Assembly (NCBI RefSeq): GCF_030817535.1
Contig: NZ_JAUSZL010000002.1
Span: 1,612,001 to 1,676,000, forward strand
Direction: 5' to 3'
Length of the DNA: 64,000 nucleotides
From: Streptomyces sp. V3I8
GTDB lineage: Bacteria; Actinomycetota; Actinomycetes; Streptomycetales; Streptomycetaceae
The position numbers and the translations under genes were made by a program. How positions within the stretch are numbered: the stretch's first letter is position 1; every line of letters begins with the position of its first letter. Shown here piece after piece: positions 8,213 to 17,040 of this stretch. The notes below the pieces were generated by a model that had not been told where the DNA came from, searched no databases, and was given only the letters and a program-made list of their open reading frames with translations.

Positions 8213-9586
8213 ATGGACTTCATGGACTCGTTCGCGGGACGGCGGGTGCCCCGGGCCGTCACCGACGCGGGTCTGGCCCTGCTGTTCACCGCGGGGGCGT
8301 TCGCCCCGCTCGGGCCGATGCCGCCCGAAGCGCCCGTACTGCGCACCCCGGACGCCCTGTTCGCCGTACTCGCCCTGCTGTCCGCGCTGCCGCTGGCCGT
8401 CCACCGGCGGTTCCCCCTGCCGGTCCTGCTGGTCATGACGGCGGCGGCGGCCGCGCTCCAGGGACGGCACTTCATCCCGCAGCTGTCGGGCCCGCAGGGC
8501 ACCTCCATCGGGCCCGCCTACATCGGCGTGGCCACGGCCGTCCTGCTGACCGCCCTGCGGGGCACGCCCAGGACGGCCACCCTGGTCGTGGCCGTGGTCA
8601 TCCCGGCCGCGGCCGTCACCGAGGCGGTCCTCGCCGCGGCCGGCCACCGCCTCGCCACGTTCCTGACGGAGGCCGTGCTGCTGGTCGCGGCGTGGGCGCT
8701 CGGCCGGCTCACCCGGGCCCGCTCCGCCATCCGCGACCAGGCCCTGGAGCGGGCCGCGGCGCTGGAACGCGCGCAGGCGGCCAACGCGCGCGCCGCCGTC
8801 ATGGAGGAGCGGGCCCGGATCGCCCGCGAGCTGCACGACATCGTCGCGCACAACGTCAGCCTCATGGTCGTCCAGACGATCGCCGCCGACCGGGTGCAGG
8901 ACCGCGACGGCGACAAGGCCCACGAACTGCACGGCACCATCGAGGAGACCGGCCGGGCGACCGTCACCGAACTGCGCAGGCTGCTCGACGTCCTGCGCAC
9001 GGAGGACGAGGCGGACTCCGATCCGAACAAGGAGCCGCCGCAGCCCACCGTCGAGGCCGTTCCCGCCCTGCTGGACGCGGTGCGCGCGACGGGCCTCACC
9101 ATCGACTGCTCGACGACCGGGACGCCCGTCGAGCTGCCGGCCGGCTCACACCTGACCGTCTACCGCGTCGTGCAGGAGGCCCTCACCAACACGCTCAAGC
9201 ACGCCGGCCGCACCCGTACCGGTCTCACCGTGGCCTGGGAACCGGAGCACCGGCGGCTCGCCGTCCGGATCTGCGACGACGGCCCCCGGCCGGACGGGGA
9301 GCCGGCAGCGCGGCCGCCCGCCCCTGCCGACGGCCGCGGTCACGGACTGGTCGGCATGCGGGAACGTGTCCTCGCCGTGGGCGGTTCCCTGTACACCGGT
9401 CCGCGGCCGGGCGGCGGTTACTGCGTCCACGCGGTGGTGCCGCTGCCCCGCTCCCCGGCCGTCCCGCACGACGACCCGTTGCACCACGACCCGCCCCACC
9501 ACGACCCGCCGCACCACGACAGCCACGACCTCCGCCACGAAGGGCACCCCCCGTATGCACGCGATCCGCGTCCTGCTGGTCGATGA
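8213..9586 (+). CDS. NarL-type sensor histidine kinase
   Basis: This 457-residue membrane histidine kinase has hydrophobic helices between about residues 20 and 165. They are followed by the HisKA_3 dimerisation motif ARIARELHDIVAHNVSLMVVQ, with the phosphoacceptor His near residue 208. The ATP-binding half has the N-box VVQEALTNTLKHAG and the G-box GHGLVGMRERV. The C-terminus is unusual: a His/Asp/Pro-rich tail built from a roughly 15-base repeat (HHDPP units, bases 9467-9525) extends past the normal end. The gene overlaps the response regulator start by 32 bases, so the tail is encoded over the start of its partner. The ligand is unknown. Confidence 0.9.
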   Translation: MDFMDSFAGRRVPRAVTDAGLALLFTAGAFAPLGPMPPEAPVLRTPDALFAVLALLSALPLAVHRRFPLPVLLVMTAAAAALQGRHFIPQLSGPQGTSIGPAYIGVATAVLLTALRGTPRTATLVVAVVIPAAAVTEAVLAAAGHRLATFLTEAVLLVAAWALGRLTRARSAIRDQALERAAALERAQAANARAAVMEERARIARELHDIVAHNVSLMVVQTIAADRVQDRDGDKAHELHGTIEETGRATVTELRRLLDVLRTEDEADSDPNKEPPQPTVEAVPALLDAVRATGLTIDCSTTGTPVELPAGSHLTVYRVVQEALTNTLKHAGRTRTGLTVAWEPEHRRLAVRICDDGPRPDGEPAARPPAPADGRGHGLVGMRERVLAVGGSLYTGPRPGGGYCVHAVVPLPRSPAVPHDDPLHHDPPHHDPPHHDSHDLRHEGHPPYARDPRPAGR

Positions 9587-10226
9587 CCAGCCCATGATCC
9601 GGACCGGATTCCGGCTCATCCTCGAGGCCGAACCGGACATCGAGGTCGTGGGCGAGGCGTCGGACGGCGCCGGGGCCGTCGACGGTGCCCGGTCCCTGCG
9701 TCCGGACATCGTCCTGATGGACATCCGGATGCCGCACATGGACGGCGTCGAGGCCACGCGCCGCATCGTGGCGGCGGGATCGCCGAGCCGCATCGTCATC
9801 CTGACCACCTTCGACCTGGACGCGCACGTGGTGGACGCCCTGCGCGCGGGGGCCAGCGCCTTCCTCGTCAAGGACGGGCCCGCCGACTCGCTGGTCGGCG
9901 CCATCCGCACGGTGGCCGCCGGTGACGCCGTGCTCTCGCCGCGCGTCACCCACAGCCTGCTCGACCGCTTCGCCCACCTCGCCGCACCCGCGACCCCGGA
10001 CGTGCCGTCCCGCCTCGGCGCCCTCACCGGCCGCGAGCTCGACGTCCTGCGCGCCCTGAGCCGCGGACTGTCCAACGCGGAGATCGCGCTCGAACTGGGC
10101 GTGGGCGAGACGACGGTCAAGACGCACATCGCGCACATCCTGGAGAAGTACGGGCTGCGCGACAGGGTGCAGGCGGTCATCCTCGCGTACGACTGCGGAC
10201 TGGTGGTGCCGCGCGGCAGGCGGTGA
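9555..10226 (+). CDS. NarL/LuxR-family response regulator
   Basis: This 223-residue response regulator is the cognate partner of the overlapping histidine kinase. The receiver domain shows the acidic pair LLVDDQP, the phosphoacceptor Asp near residue 56 (VLMDIRMPHMDG), a switch Thr (ILTTFD) and Lys in FLVKDGP. The C-terminal LuxR helix-turn-helix reads LTGRELDVLRALSRGLSNAEIA and GETTVKTHIAHILEKYGLRDR. The ATG lies inside the kinase gene, which implies coupled synthesis. The regulon is not visible. The next genes, a small Cys protein and a carboxyethylornithine-synthase-like gene on the same strand, are candidates. Confidence 0.92.
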   Translation: MHAIRVLLVDDQPMIRTGFRLILEAEPDIEVVGEASDGAGAVDGARSLRPDIVLMDIRMPHMDGVEATRRIVAAGSPSRIVILTTFDLDAHVVDALRAGASAFLVKDGPADSLVGAIRTVAAGDAVLSPRVTHSLLDRFAHLAAPATPDVPSRLGALTGRELDVLRALSRGLSNAEIALELGVGETTVKTHIAHILEKYGLRDRVQAVILAYDCGLVVPRGRR

Positions 10227-10511
10227 CGGGCGCACGGCCCGGACGGCGGACAGGTCAGGACGGCGGACAGGTCGGAGCCGGGAGCGGAAGGGAGTACCGT
10301 GGCGTCACCGGGCGCACCTCGTATGCCGTCACCCGTCGCGGCGTCGCACTCGGGGAACGGCAGAGAACGGCCAGGCCGGCACATGCCGGATCCGGCCGGA
10401 AATGAGCCGCACGATGCCTTCTGGCTCGTACCCTTCCGCCGTCTCCCGCACCCTCTTCCGCGCCTGACGCCGGCGGACCGGCCCCACTCGACCTCAGAGG
10501 ATGCGGGACAC

Positions 10512-10784
10512 ATGTACTCACAGGACGCCATCTCCGGACACCGCCGGGGGCGGCCCGAACCGAGCGCCGAGATGCTCTCGGGACTGGCCTGCCTGACGTG
10601 CGGCACCGACTACCGCAAGACACCCGGCCCCGAGGCCGTGGTGGTCTCCCACCGTGCCGGCGGACAGCTGCTGGCCTGCCGCGGCACGTGCGCGCGCATG
10701 GCCTGCGGATCGGTCGACGGCCTCGGCGAGACACCCCTCCCGCTGGAGGAGCGCGTCCGCGGGCACCAGGGCGACCGTCCCTGA
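10512..10784 (+). CDS. Small Cys-rich hypothetical protein
   Basis: I do not recognise this 90-residue protein. It contains a CxxC pair (LACLTCGTDY) and a second Cys group (ACRGTCARMACG) about 40 residues later, a layout that could bind zinc as a small treble-clef or ribbon. The ATG at 10512 is preceded at about 11 bases by AGAGG. GC at third codon positions is high, which supports coding. It lies 78 bp upstream of the carboxyethylornithine-synthase-like gene on the same strand and may be co-transcribed. The 285 bp before it (10227-10511) show nothing convincing. Confidence 0.5.
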   Translation: MYSQDAISGHRRGRPEPSAEMLSGLACLTCGTDYRKTPGPEAVVVSHRAGGQLLACRGTCARMACGSVDGLGETPLPLEERVRGHQGDRP

Positions 10785-10861
10785 ACCGGACGCCCCGGCG
10801 ACCGCACCACGCACCACGCACCACGACAACCAAATAGATGAACGAGATAGAAGGACGCGCA

Positions 10862-12055
10862 ATGAGTCTGCTGAGTCTCGGAGTACTCGCCTCCTCCCGC
10901 AAGGAGAACGAGTTCCGGCTGCCGCTGCATCCCGGTCACCTCGACCGGATCGCACCCGACGTACGCGCGAAGATCTTCCTCGAGGAGGGCTACGGCGAGC
11001 GCTTCGGCGTCGGCGACGACACGCTGCGTCCGCTGGTGGCCGGGCTGCGCTCGCGCGGGCAGCTCCTCGCCGAGTGCGACGTGCTGCTGCTGCCCAAGCC
11101 GATGCACGAGGACGTCGCCGAGCTGCGCGAGGGCCAGGTGCTGTGGGGCTGGCCGCACTGCGTGCAGGACGAGCGGATGACGCAGCTCGGCATCGACAAG
11201 CGGCTCACACTCATCGCCTGGGAGGCCATGAACCACTGGACCTCCACGGGTGCCTTCAGCGTCCACGTGTTCCACAAGAACAACGAACTCGCGGGCTACT
11301 CCTCCGTGTTGCAGGCACTGCAGCTCGGCGGACTGACCGGCAGTTACGGCCGCCGGATGCGCGCGGTGGTCATCAGCTTCGGCGCCACTGCGCGCGGGGC
11401 GGTCACCGGTCTCGGTGCCATGGGTGTCTCCGACGTCACGGTGCTGACCCAGCGGGCCGCCGCCGCGGTGGCCTCCCCGATGCCGTCGGTCGTGATGAAC
11501 CACTTCGCGGAGCGGGAGGACGATCCGTCCCGCCTGGAGGCGCTCACGGGATCGGGCACCGTGCCGCTCGCGGAGTACCTGGCCGGGTTCGACATCATCG
11601 TCAACTGCGTGCGGCAGGACACCGACGCGCCGCTGATGTTCGTCACCGACGAGGAACTCGCCCTGTTCCGGCCGGGGACCTTCTTCGTCGACGTCTCCTG
11701 CGACGAGGGCATGGGCTTCGCCTGGGCCCGCCCGACCACCTTCGAGGACCCGATGCCCACGGTGGGCGACGGCTGCCACTACTACGGGGTGGACCACAGC
11801 CCGTCGTACCTGTGGAACTCGGCCACCTGGGAGATCAGCGAGGCGCTCCTGCCGTACCTGCGCACGGTCATGAGCGGCCCGGCGTCCTGGGACGGCGACG
11901 TCACGGTCAGGAAGGCGATCGAGATCCGCGACGGGGTCGTGCTGAATCCCAAGATCCTCTCCTTCCAGAACCGGCCGGCCGAGTACCCGCACGCCCTGCC
12001 GGCCCCCGCTCCCGCCGTCACCCGGGAGCCGGCCTCCCTCCCGCAGCCGGTCTGA
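10862..12055 (+). CDS. N5-(carboxyethyl)ornithine synthase-like NAD(P)-dependent enzyme
   Basis: This 397-residue member of the alanine dehydrogenase/PNT superfamily begins LGVLASSRKENEFRLPLHP, the N-terminal pattern of N5-(carboxyethyl)ornithine synthases, which reductively join pyruvate to an amino-acid side-chain amine. The catalytic Lys/His region is seen in LLLPKPM and WGWPHCVQ. The Rossmann half has AVVISFGATARGAVTGL, and VDVSCDEGMGF follows. The ATG at 10862 has AAGGA six bases upstream; an in-frame ATG at 10838 has none. Family members occur in opine-like metabolism and in some natural-product pathways. No obvious pathway partner is adjacent, so the amine substrate is open. Confidence 0.75.
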   Translation: MSLLSLGVLASSRKENEFRLPLHPGHLDRIAPDVRAKIFLEEGYGERFGVGDDTLRPLVAGLRSRGQLLAECDVLLLPKPMHEDVAELREGQVLWGWPHCVQDERMTQLGIDKRLTLIAWEAMNHWTSTGAFSVHVFHKNNELAGYSSVLQALQLGGLTGSYGRRMRAVVISFGATARGAVTGLGAMGVSDVTVLTQRAAAAVASPMPSVVMNHFAEREDDPSRLEALTGSGTVPLAEYLAGFDIIVNCVRQDTDAPLMFVTDEELALFRPGTFFVDVSCDEGMGFAWARPTTFEDPMPTVGDGCHYYGVDHSPSYLWNSATWEISEALLPYLRTVMSGPASWDGDVTVRKAIEIRDGVVLNPKILSFQNRPAEYPHALPAPAPAVTREPASLPQPV

Positions 12056-12058
12056 CCG

Positions 12059-13270
12059 TCACCTCTCCCGCGGGAGCGTCACCGGCCGGTCCTCCCGCAG
12101 CTGCGCGAAGAGTGTCCGTGCCCGGTCCTCGTCCCACTGCACGGCGCTGCCCTTGGAGGTGGCGAGACCGGGGTCGGAGACGGGCACGTTGAGCTGCCTG
12201 CCGCCGCCCGCGGTGACGCCCTGCATGGCCCGGAACAGCGTCATCAGGTCCCGCAACCCGGTGTCCTTGTCGACCACCAGGGTGTCGAGGCCCGCGCCGA
12301 GGGCCGGGAAGGCCGTGGCGGGGTTGAGGAGGGTGGCGGGAGTGACCGCCTTCCTCGCCAGGGCGGTCAGGAACTTCTGCTGGTTGCGGGTACGACCCAG
12401 GTCGCCCCGGGCCTCCTGCTTGCGCTGGCGTACGAAGGCCAGCGCCTCGGTGCCGTCGAGGGTCTGGCAGCCCTTGCGCAGGTCGGCGCCGGAGCTCTTG
12501 TCCCTGACGTCCCGGTCCAGGCACATGTCCACGCCGCCGACCGCGTCGACCACCCCGACGAAGCCCGCGAAGCCGATCTCCGCGTAGTGGTCGACGCGCA
12601 GCCCGGTGTTGCGCTCCACGGCCCGTACGAGCAGGCCGGGGCCGCCGAGGGAGAACGCGGCGTTGAGTTTGTTCGGCTCGGCGCGGTAGCCGCGGCCGGT
12701 CTCGGGGCGGACGTACGCCGGGACGGTGACCCAGGAGTCGCGCGGCAGGCTCAGCATGGTGGTGCCGTGCGCGCCGGTGTGCAGCAGGATCATCGAATCG
12801 GTGCGGCGGCCCTCGGCCGAGCCGGTGCTCAGGTCCTTCCTGGCCTGTTCGGACAGACCGGCCCGGCTGTCGGAGCCCACGATCAGGTAGTTGGTGCCCG
12901 GACCGCCCCGCGGCCGGTCCGGCAGCGCGCCGAGGTCGACCTCCTGGGCCAGTTCGGTGTCGGCCCACACGTACGTGCCGACGCAGGAGGCGGCCAGCAC
13001 GGCGAGCAGCAGGCCGGTCAGCCGTACCGCTCTACGGCCCCGGGTCGGGCGGGGCTTGGGGGAACGGCCGCCGCCCGCGCCCCGGCGGGGCCGGTTCCCG
13101 TCGTCGGTGCGGCCGGGTGTGGCGGGCGAGGGCATGCCGGGCAGGGGCGCGGTCCGGGTCGAGGGCGGGGCGCCGGTGGCGGTACCGATGCGTGTACCGA
13201 TGCCGATGCCTGCACCTGCGCCGCCATGGGTCGGGGGGCGGGTCCCGTCGTTCATCGGCCTCTTCGGCAT
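12059..13270 (-). CDS. LytR-CpsA-Psr (LCP) family protein
   Basis: This 403-residue membrane-anchored LCP protein should transfer lipid-linked glycopolymers to peptidoglycan outside the cell. A long Pro/Gly/Arg cytoplasmic leader precedes one transmembrane helix (about residues 82-103, LTGLLLAVLAASCVGTYVW). The LCP domain shows NYLIVGSDSRAG, RRTDSMILLHT, SLPRDSWV, KLNAAFSLGG and ALAFVRQRKQEARGDLGRTRNQQ, containing the conserved Asp and Arg residues. An ATG at 13255 is an alternative start. It is convergent with the carboxyethylornithine-synthase gene three bases away. The upstream polysaccharide synthase gene on the same strand suggests that it attaches that polymer. Confidence 0.9.
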   Translation of the reverse strand: MPKRPMNDGTRPPTHGGAGAGIGIGTRIGTATGAPPSTRTAPLPGMPSPATPGRTDDGNRPRRGAGGGRSPKPRPTRGRRAVRLTGLLLAVLAASCVGTYVWADTELAQEVDLGALPDRPRGGPGTNYLIVGSDSRAGLSEQARKDLSTGSAEGRRTDSMILLHTGAHGTTMLSLPRDSWVTVPAYVRPETGRGYRAEPNKLNAAFSLGGPGLLVRAVERNTGLRVDHYAEIGFAGFVGVVDAVGGVDMCLDRDVRDKSSGADLRKGCQTLDGTEALAFVRQRKQEARGDLGRTRNQQKFLTALARKAVTPATLLNPATAFPALGAGLDTLVVDKDTGLRDLMTLFRAMQGVTAGGGRQLNVPVSDPGLATSKGSAVQWDEDRARTLFAQLREDRPVTLPRER

Positions 13271-13309
13271 CGGCCTGTCCGGTTCCTCGGCACGTTCCCT
13301 CCGTACGGG

Positions 13310-15394
13310 TCATCGCGTGGGCACGCTCTTATACGGGGCCGGGCCGCCGATCTGTTCAGCGGCGGTGCCGGAACGCTTCATGCGCTGCCACGTCAGCCGG
13401 CTGCCGAGCAGCGCGGCGACCACGGACTGGAGAACGACGAGATACATGAGCTGCCGGTAGACGACCAGTTGGAACGGCATCCACCACAGGGTGCGTACGC
13501 GCTCCCCGTCCAGCCTCAACGCGTATCCGGCGCAGACGAGTTGCACGGCCATGAAGCCGAACCACACGGCGGCCGAGCCGAACGGGTCGAGGAACAGCAG
13601 GCCGTACAGGGCGAAGACGTCGATGACCGGGGCGAGCAGCGGGAGGGCGACCTGGAAGAGGGCGAGGTAGGTGAGTCCGCGCCGGCCGAACCGTCCGGCG
13701 ACGCCCGTCTCCAGGACGGCACCGCGGTGCTTCCACATGGCCTGGATCGTGCCGAAGCACCAGCGGTAGCGCTGGCGCCACAACTGCCGCAGTGAGGTGG
13801 GGACTTCGGTCCAGGCGACGGCGGACTCCTCGTAGAGGACGCGCCAGCCCGCCCGCCACAGGGCCATCGTGAGGTCGGTGTCCTCGGCGAGGGTGTCGTC
13901 GCTGACCCCGCCGACGCCCACCAGCGCGGCCCGGCGGAAGGCCCCGATGGCACCGGGAACGGTGGTCATGCACTCCAGCACCTCGAACATCCGGCGGTCG
14001 AGGTTGAAGCCGAAGCAGTACTCCAGATGCTGCCAGGTGGCGAGCAGCCCCCGCCTGTTGCCGACCTTGGTGTTGCCGCTGACCGCGCCGACGGCCGGGT
14101 GCGCAAGCGGCTGGACGAGGTGGTGGACGGCGTCGGGTTCGAAGACGGTGTCGGCGTCCACCATGACCAGGATGTCGTGACGGGCGTGCTCCAGGCCGGT
14201 GTTGAGGGCGGCGGCCTTGCCTCCGTTGGGTTTGCGGACGACCAGCACCCGCGGGTCACCGGCGCCGGCGCCTTCGGCGAGTTCCGCCGTACGGTCCGTG
14301 GAGCCGTCGTCGATGACGACGATCTGCAGCCGCGGGTAGTCGCAGGCGAGCAGCGAGCGGACGGTGGACTCGATGCCGGCCTCTTCGTTGTAGGCGGGGA
14401 CGAGCACGGTGACGGGCTCGGTCACCTCCGCCAGCCAGGGCGCGCCGGGCCGGGAGCGTTCGAGCCGCCGCACGTGGGCGCGGGCGAAGAGGACGAGCAG
14501 CACCAGCCGCAGCACGCCGAGCGCGCCCGCGATGCCGAGGACCCAGGTCATCGTGTCCGAGAACGCGCGCCCCAGGCGGACGGCTTGGATGAGGGCGGAG
14601 CCGCGCCACCGCTCGGCGGCCGACACGGGCTCGTACGGGATCAGCCGCAGCCCGGCCGAGACGGTGGTGAAGCGGTCGATGCCCTGGTTCCGGAGCAGCT
14701 TGCGCGTCTCCCGGTAGGCGGTGGCCGTCTGGCTGAACTGCCGGACCAGCCCCTGCGCGGGCTTGCGGGACGCCTTGTCGGCCGTGACGAGCACGTACCC
14801 CCGGGCGGTGGCACGCCGGGCCGCCGTCCACTCGCGCCCGCACAGGGTGTCGGGCGAGGTGGTCCGCGGCATCCGCAGGAGATTGGTACGCAGACCGGAA
14901 CTGCCCGCCAGCACCGCTTGCGTCAGCTCCAGTTCGGTGTCGAAGCGGATGCTCGACGTCTCCCCGAGGACGGCACCGGTGTAGGTGTTGGATCCGATTT
15001 CGTGCCCCTCGGCGCGGATCCGCCGCACGAGGTCCGGATGGCGGGCCGCCTGGGAGCCCAGGAGGAAGAAGGTCGCGCGGGCCCTGTGCTGTTTCAGCAG
15101 GTCGAGCAGGCGCGGGGTCCAGACGGGATCGGGCCCGCCGTCGTAGGTGAGCGCGACGGTGCGGGCGGGCATCGAGGCGGTCTGCACGCCGTTGCGGTTG
15201 ATGCCGATGACGGGCCCGCCGCGGACGACGGCGTCGGGCGCCGGCGAGGTGCAGGCGGACCGGGTGTCCGCGGCATCGACCTCGTGATCGGTCCACCCCT
15301 GGAAGAAGAGGGCAGCGAACACAGCGGGCAGGACGAGTGCCAGCAGCAGCCAGTGCCCGCGCGGATCCCGGGACTGCTTGTGCCGGGCCCTCAC
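13310..15394 (-). CDS. Fusion of degenerate NodB deacetylase domain and GT2 polysaccharide synthase
   Basis: This 694-residue protein has one N-terminal helix, an extracytoplasmic NodB-like domain (about residues 75-250), membrane helices and a GT2 domain. The GT2 part is intact: VPAYNEEAGI, VIDDGSTDRT, MVDADTVF, EDTDLT and the QxxRW motif in RQRYRWCFG. C-terminal helices fit a processive synthase. The NodB part has lost catalytic motifs: the usual T-F-D-D reads TYDGG and the H-x3-H zinc motif reads SNTYTG, so both His ligands and the metal Asp are missing. The arrangement recalls Streptomyces MatB-type synthases. The domain is probably structural here. The GTG at 15394 follows AGGGGGA. Confidence 0.85.
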   Translation of the reverse strand: MRARHKQSRDPRGHWLLLALVLPAVFAALFFQGWTDHEVDAADTRSACTSPAPDAVVRGGPVIGINRNGVQTASMPARTVALTYDGGPDPVWTPRLLDLLKQHRARATFFLLGSQAARHPDLVRRIRAEGHEIGSNTYTGAVLGETSSIRFDTELELTQAVLAGSSGLRTNLLRMPRTTSPDTLCGREWTAARRATARGYVLVTADKASRKPAQGLVRQFSQTATAYRETRKLLRNQGIDRFTTVSAGLRLIPYEPVSAAERWRGSALIQAVRLGRAFSDTMTWVLGIAGALGVLRLVLLVLFARAHVRRLERSRPGAPWLAEVTEPVTVLVPAYNEEAGIESTVRSLLACDYPRLQIVVIDDGSTDRTAELAEGAGAGDPRVLVVRKPNGGKAAALNTGLEHARHDILVMVDADTVFEPDAVHHLVQPLAHPAVGAVSGNTKVGNRRGLLATWQHLEYCFGFNLDRRMFEVLECMTTVPGAIGAFRRAALVGVGGVSDDTLAEDTDLTMALWRAGWRVLYEESAVAWTEVPTSLRQLWRQRYRWCFGTIQAMWKHRGAVLETGVAGRFGRRGLTYLALFQVALPLLAPVIDVFALYGLLFLDPFGSAAVWFGFMAVQLVCAGYALRLDGERVRTLWWMPFQLVVYRQLMYLVVLQSVVAALLGSRLTWQRMKRSGTAAEQIGGPAPYKSVPTR

Positions 15395-15601
15395 CGAAGG
15401 CCGTCCCCCTCATGGACGGCGGCGGCTCCTCTCCGGCCCCGCCCCCCGTGGGCCGGTGCCACGAGGAGGGTGTGCCGGCGCTGGCTGACGGGTCCGGAGG
15501 TGCGCATGGGGCGCGAGTCTAACCACAGCTCCGCGGCCGCGTACCGGGGTGAGCGAAAGAAACCCGTGCCGTCAGGCGTCGTTGCCGGGCGCCGCTCCCG
15601 G

Positions 15602-15623
15602 GCATGCCGGCAGCATGCCGGCA
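15602..15623. repeat. Tandem 11-bp repeat in divergent promoter region
   Basis: Two perfect adjacent copies of GCATGCCGGCA occupy 15602-15612 and 15613-15623. Each contains overlapping palindromes (GCATGC and TGCCGGCA). They lie in the 414-bp gene-free stretch 15395-15808 between the polysaccharide synthase and the next plus-strand gene. I see nothing else distinctive in that stretch. A two-site operator is plausible but unproven. Confidence 0.5.
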
Positions 15624-15808
15624 CACCCGCCCGGGGTCTCCCACTGGTTGCCGTCTGAACGTTTCCTTCATCCTGCCGGCGCCCGGCCTTAACGTGTCCG
15701 CGTGATCCAAGTCGCTCAATCCCAGGCTTACTTACCGCCCTCGACCGCGTACAGGTCCACGACCGGACGCACGCCCACCGCCCGCCCCCGGACGATGAAG
15801 GCGGCACG

Positions 15809-16918
15809 ATGAGACTGGTCGAACTCGTGCGGGCCCGCGACCTCTGCGGAGTGGTCCGCGAACTGGGCGGGATGACCCCGCGCCAACGCGTCCTCGCCCA
15901 GACCGGTTTGCTCGGACATCGCGAGTCGGCCGCCGGCCGGCGCACGGTCGCTCCGTCGGAGAAGGCCGCGCTGTCCGCCGCCGAACTGGGATGCCGGGTC
16001 ACCCCCGAAGCCGCGGCGGCCTGGCTCCTGCAGCACCGGTACCTCACGCCGGACACCTGGACGGTGGAGATCCTCGACCTGCGTCCCACGGCCTGGCGGG
16101 CGGAGCTGGCCGCACGGCTCGGCGCACGGGCGACCGCCTCGGACACCGTGTTCACGATCACCGAACACCTCGTCCATGACACCGGCTGTCCGGTGCCGGC
16201 CTCGCACGAGTTCGTCCTGGCGTGGTTCTTCAACCGCGCCAGGAACCGGGCGCGACCCGCGCGCGTACTCGGTGGGGTGCCGGGGGCCGACCTGCCGGCG
16301 CGACTGCGCGCCGACCCCTTCACCCCGGTGCTCGTCCCGCCGGCCGTGGCACGACCGGGGCGCCTGGTCCTCGGCCGGCCGGGATGGCTGCTGGGGGCAC
16401 TGCTCGCCCTTGCCGCCGAGGGTGTCGCCGACCGCGCCGAGCTGGTCCGGAACCTGTTCGCGGACATGGCCGGCGCCCCGCCCCGGGCGACGCACGCGGT
16501 GCCCGTGCTGACGGCGCTCGCCCTCACCCCGGCCGAACACGCCCGGGTCGCCCCCGCCCGCGCCGCACTGGTCGAGCACCTCCTCGGGCTCCTGCTCGAG
16601 GACGGCGGGCCGGTGGGGACGCGTACCCGCTCAGCCGCCTCGTCCGCCTCAGCCGCCTCAGCCACGGATCCCGCACAAACGCTGGCGTTCCTGCGTGCCC
16701 TGGCCCCCACGCCGGACGAGAACGCCCTCATGGTGCGGCAGCATCAGGCCCTGCTGGACCGGCCGGCGCCGGTGGCCGACTACGCCCGCGAGGTCCTGAC
16801 CGAGCTGGGGGCGGAATCGGGACCGGGACCGGGACCGACATCGGACGAGGCCGGTCTGCTGGGGGCCGGTCTGTTGGAGCCCCGTCCGCTGCGGCCGGGC
16901 ATGCTCACGGAGGCCTGA
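15809..16918 (+). CDS. Hypothetical protein, weakly DUF6493-like
   Basis: I do not recognise this 369-residue protein with certainty. It is a soluble, helix-rich, Ala/Leu/Arg-rich protein that opens MRLVELVRARDLCGVVREL. It continues with ELVRNLFADMAGAP and PAQTLAFLRALAPTPDEN, and ends near VADYAREVLTEL. That style, with a counting motif followed by L-A-P-T-P-D-E, resembles the HEAT-like DUF6493 proteins of actinobacteria. Those are usually two to three times longer, so this could be a shortened relative. A Ser/Ala-rich linker (about residues 270-290) separates the parts. The ATG at 15809 follows a weak GAAGG. It is convergent with the EF-G paralogue. Confidence 0.6.
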   Translation: MRLVELVRARDLCGVVRELGGMTPRQRVLAQTGLLGHRESAAGRRTVAPSEKAALSAAELGCRVTPEAAAAWLLQHRYLTPDTWTVEILDLRPTAWRAELAARLGARATASDTVFTITEHLVHDTGCPVPASHEFVLAWFFNRARNRARPARVLGGVPGADLPARLRADPFTPVLVPPAVARPGRLVLGRPGWLLGALLALAAEGVADRAELVRNLFADMAGAPPRATHAVPVLTALALTPAEHARVAPARAALVEHLLGLLLEDGGPVGTRTRSAASSASAASATDPAQTLAFLRALAPTPDENALMVRQHQALLDRPAPVADYAREVLTELGAESGPGPGPTSDEAGLLGAGLLEPRPLRPGMLTEA

Positions 16919-16979
16919 GGGCGCCGGGGACCCGGGACGCGGGGCACCGGGCGCCGGGGAACCGACCGGCAGGTCACCC

Positions 16980-17017
16980 GGGGGCGGCCCTGCCCGGGAA
17001 CAGTCAGGACCGCCCCC
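16980..17017. terminator. Bidirectional hairpin terminator
   Basis: The arms GGGGGCGG-CCTG and CAGG-CCGCCCCC (one C/A mismatch) flank a 12-base loop. The hairpin lies between two convergent stops (16918 and 17041), so it can serve both genes. Confidence 0.6.
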
Positions 17018-17040
17018 GAGCCCTCATGCGGGCCGGCGGA

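Noticed and set aside
14027..15658. Plus-strand frame opposite the polysaccharide synthase
   Set aside because: Antisense shadow; the minus strand has GT2 and NodB-like motifs and the plus frame has none.
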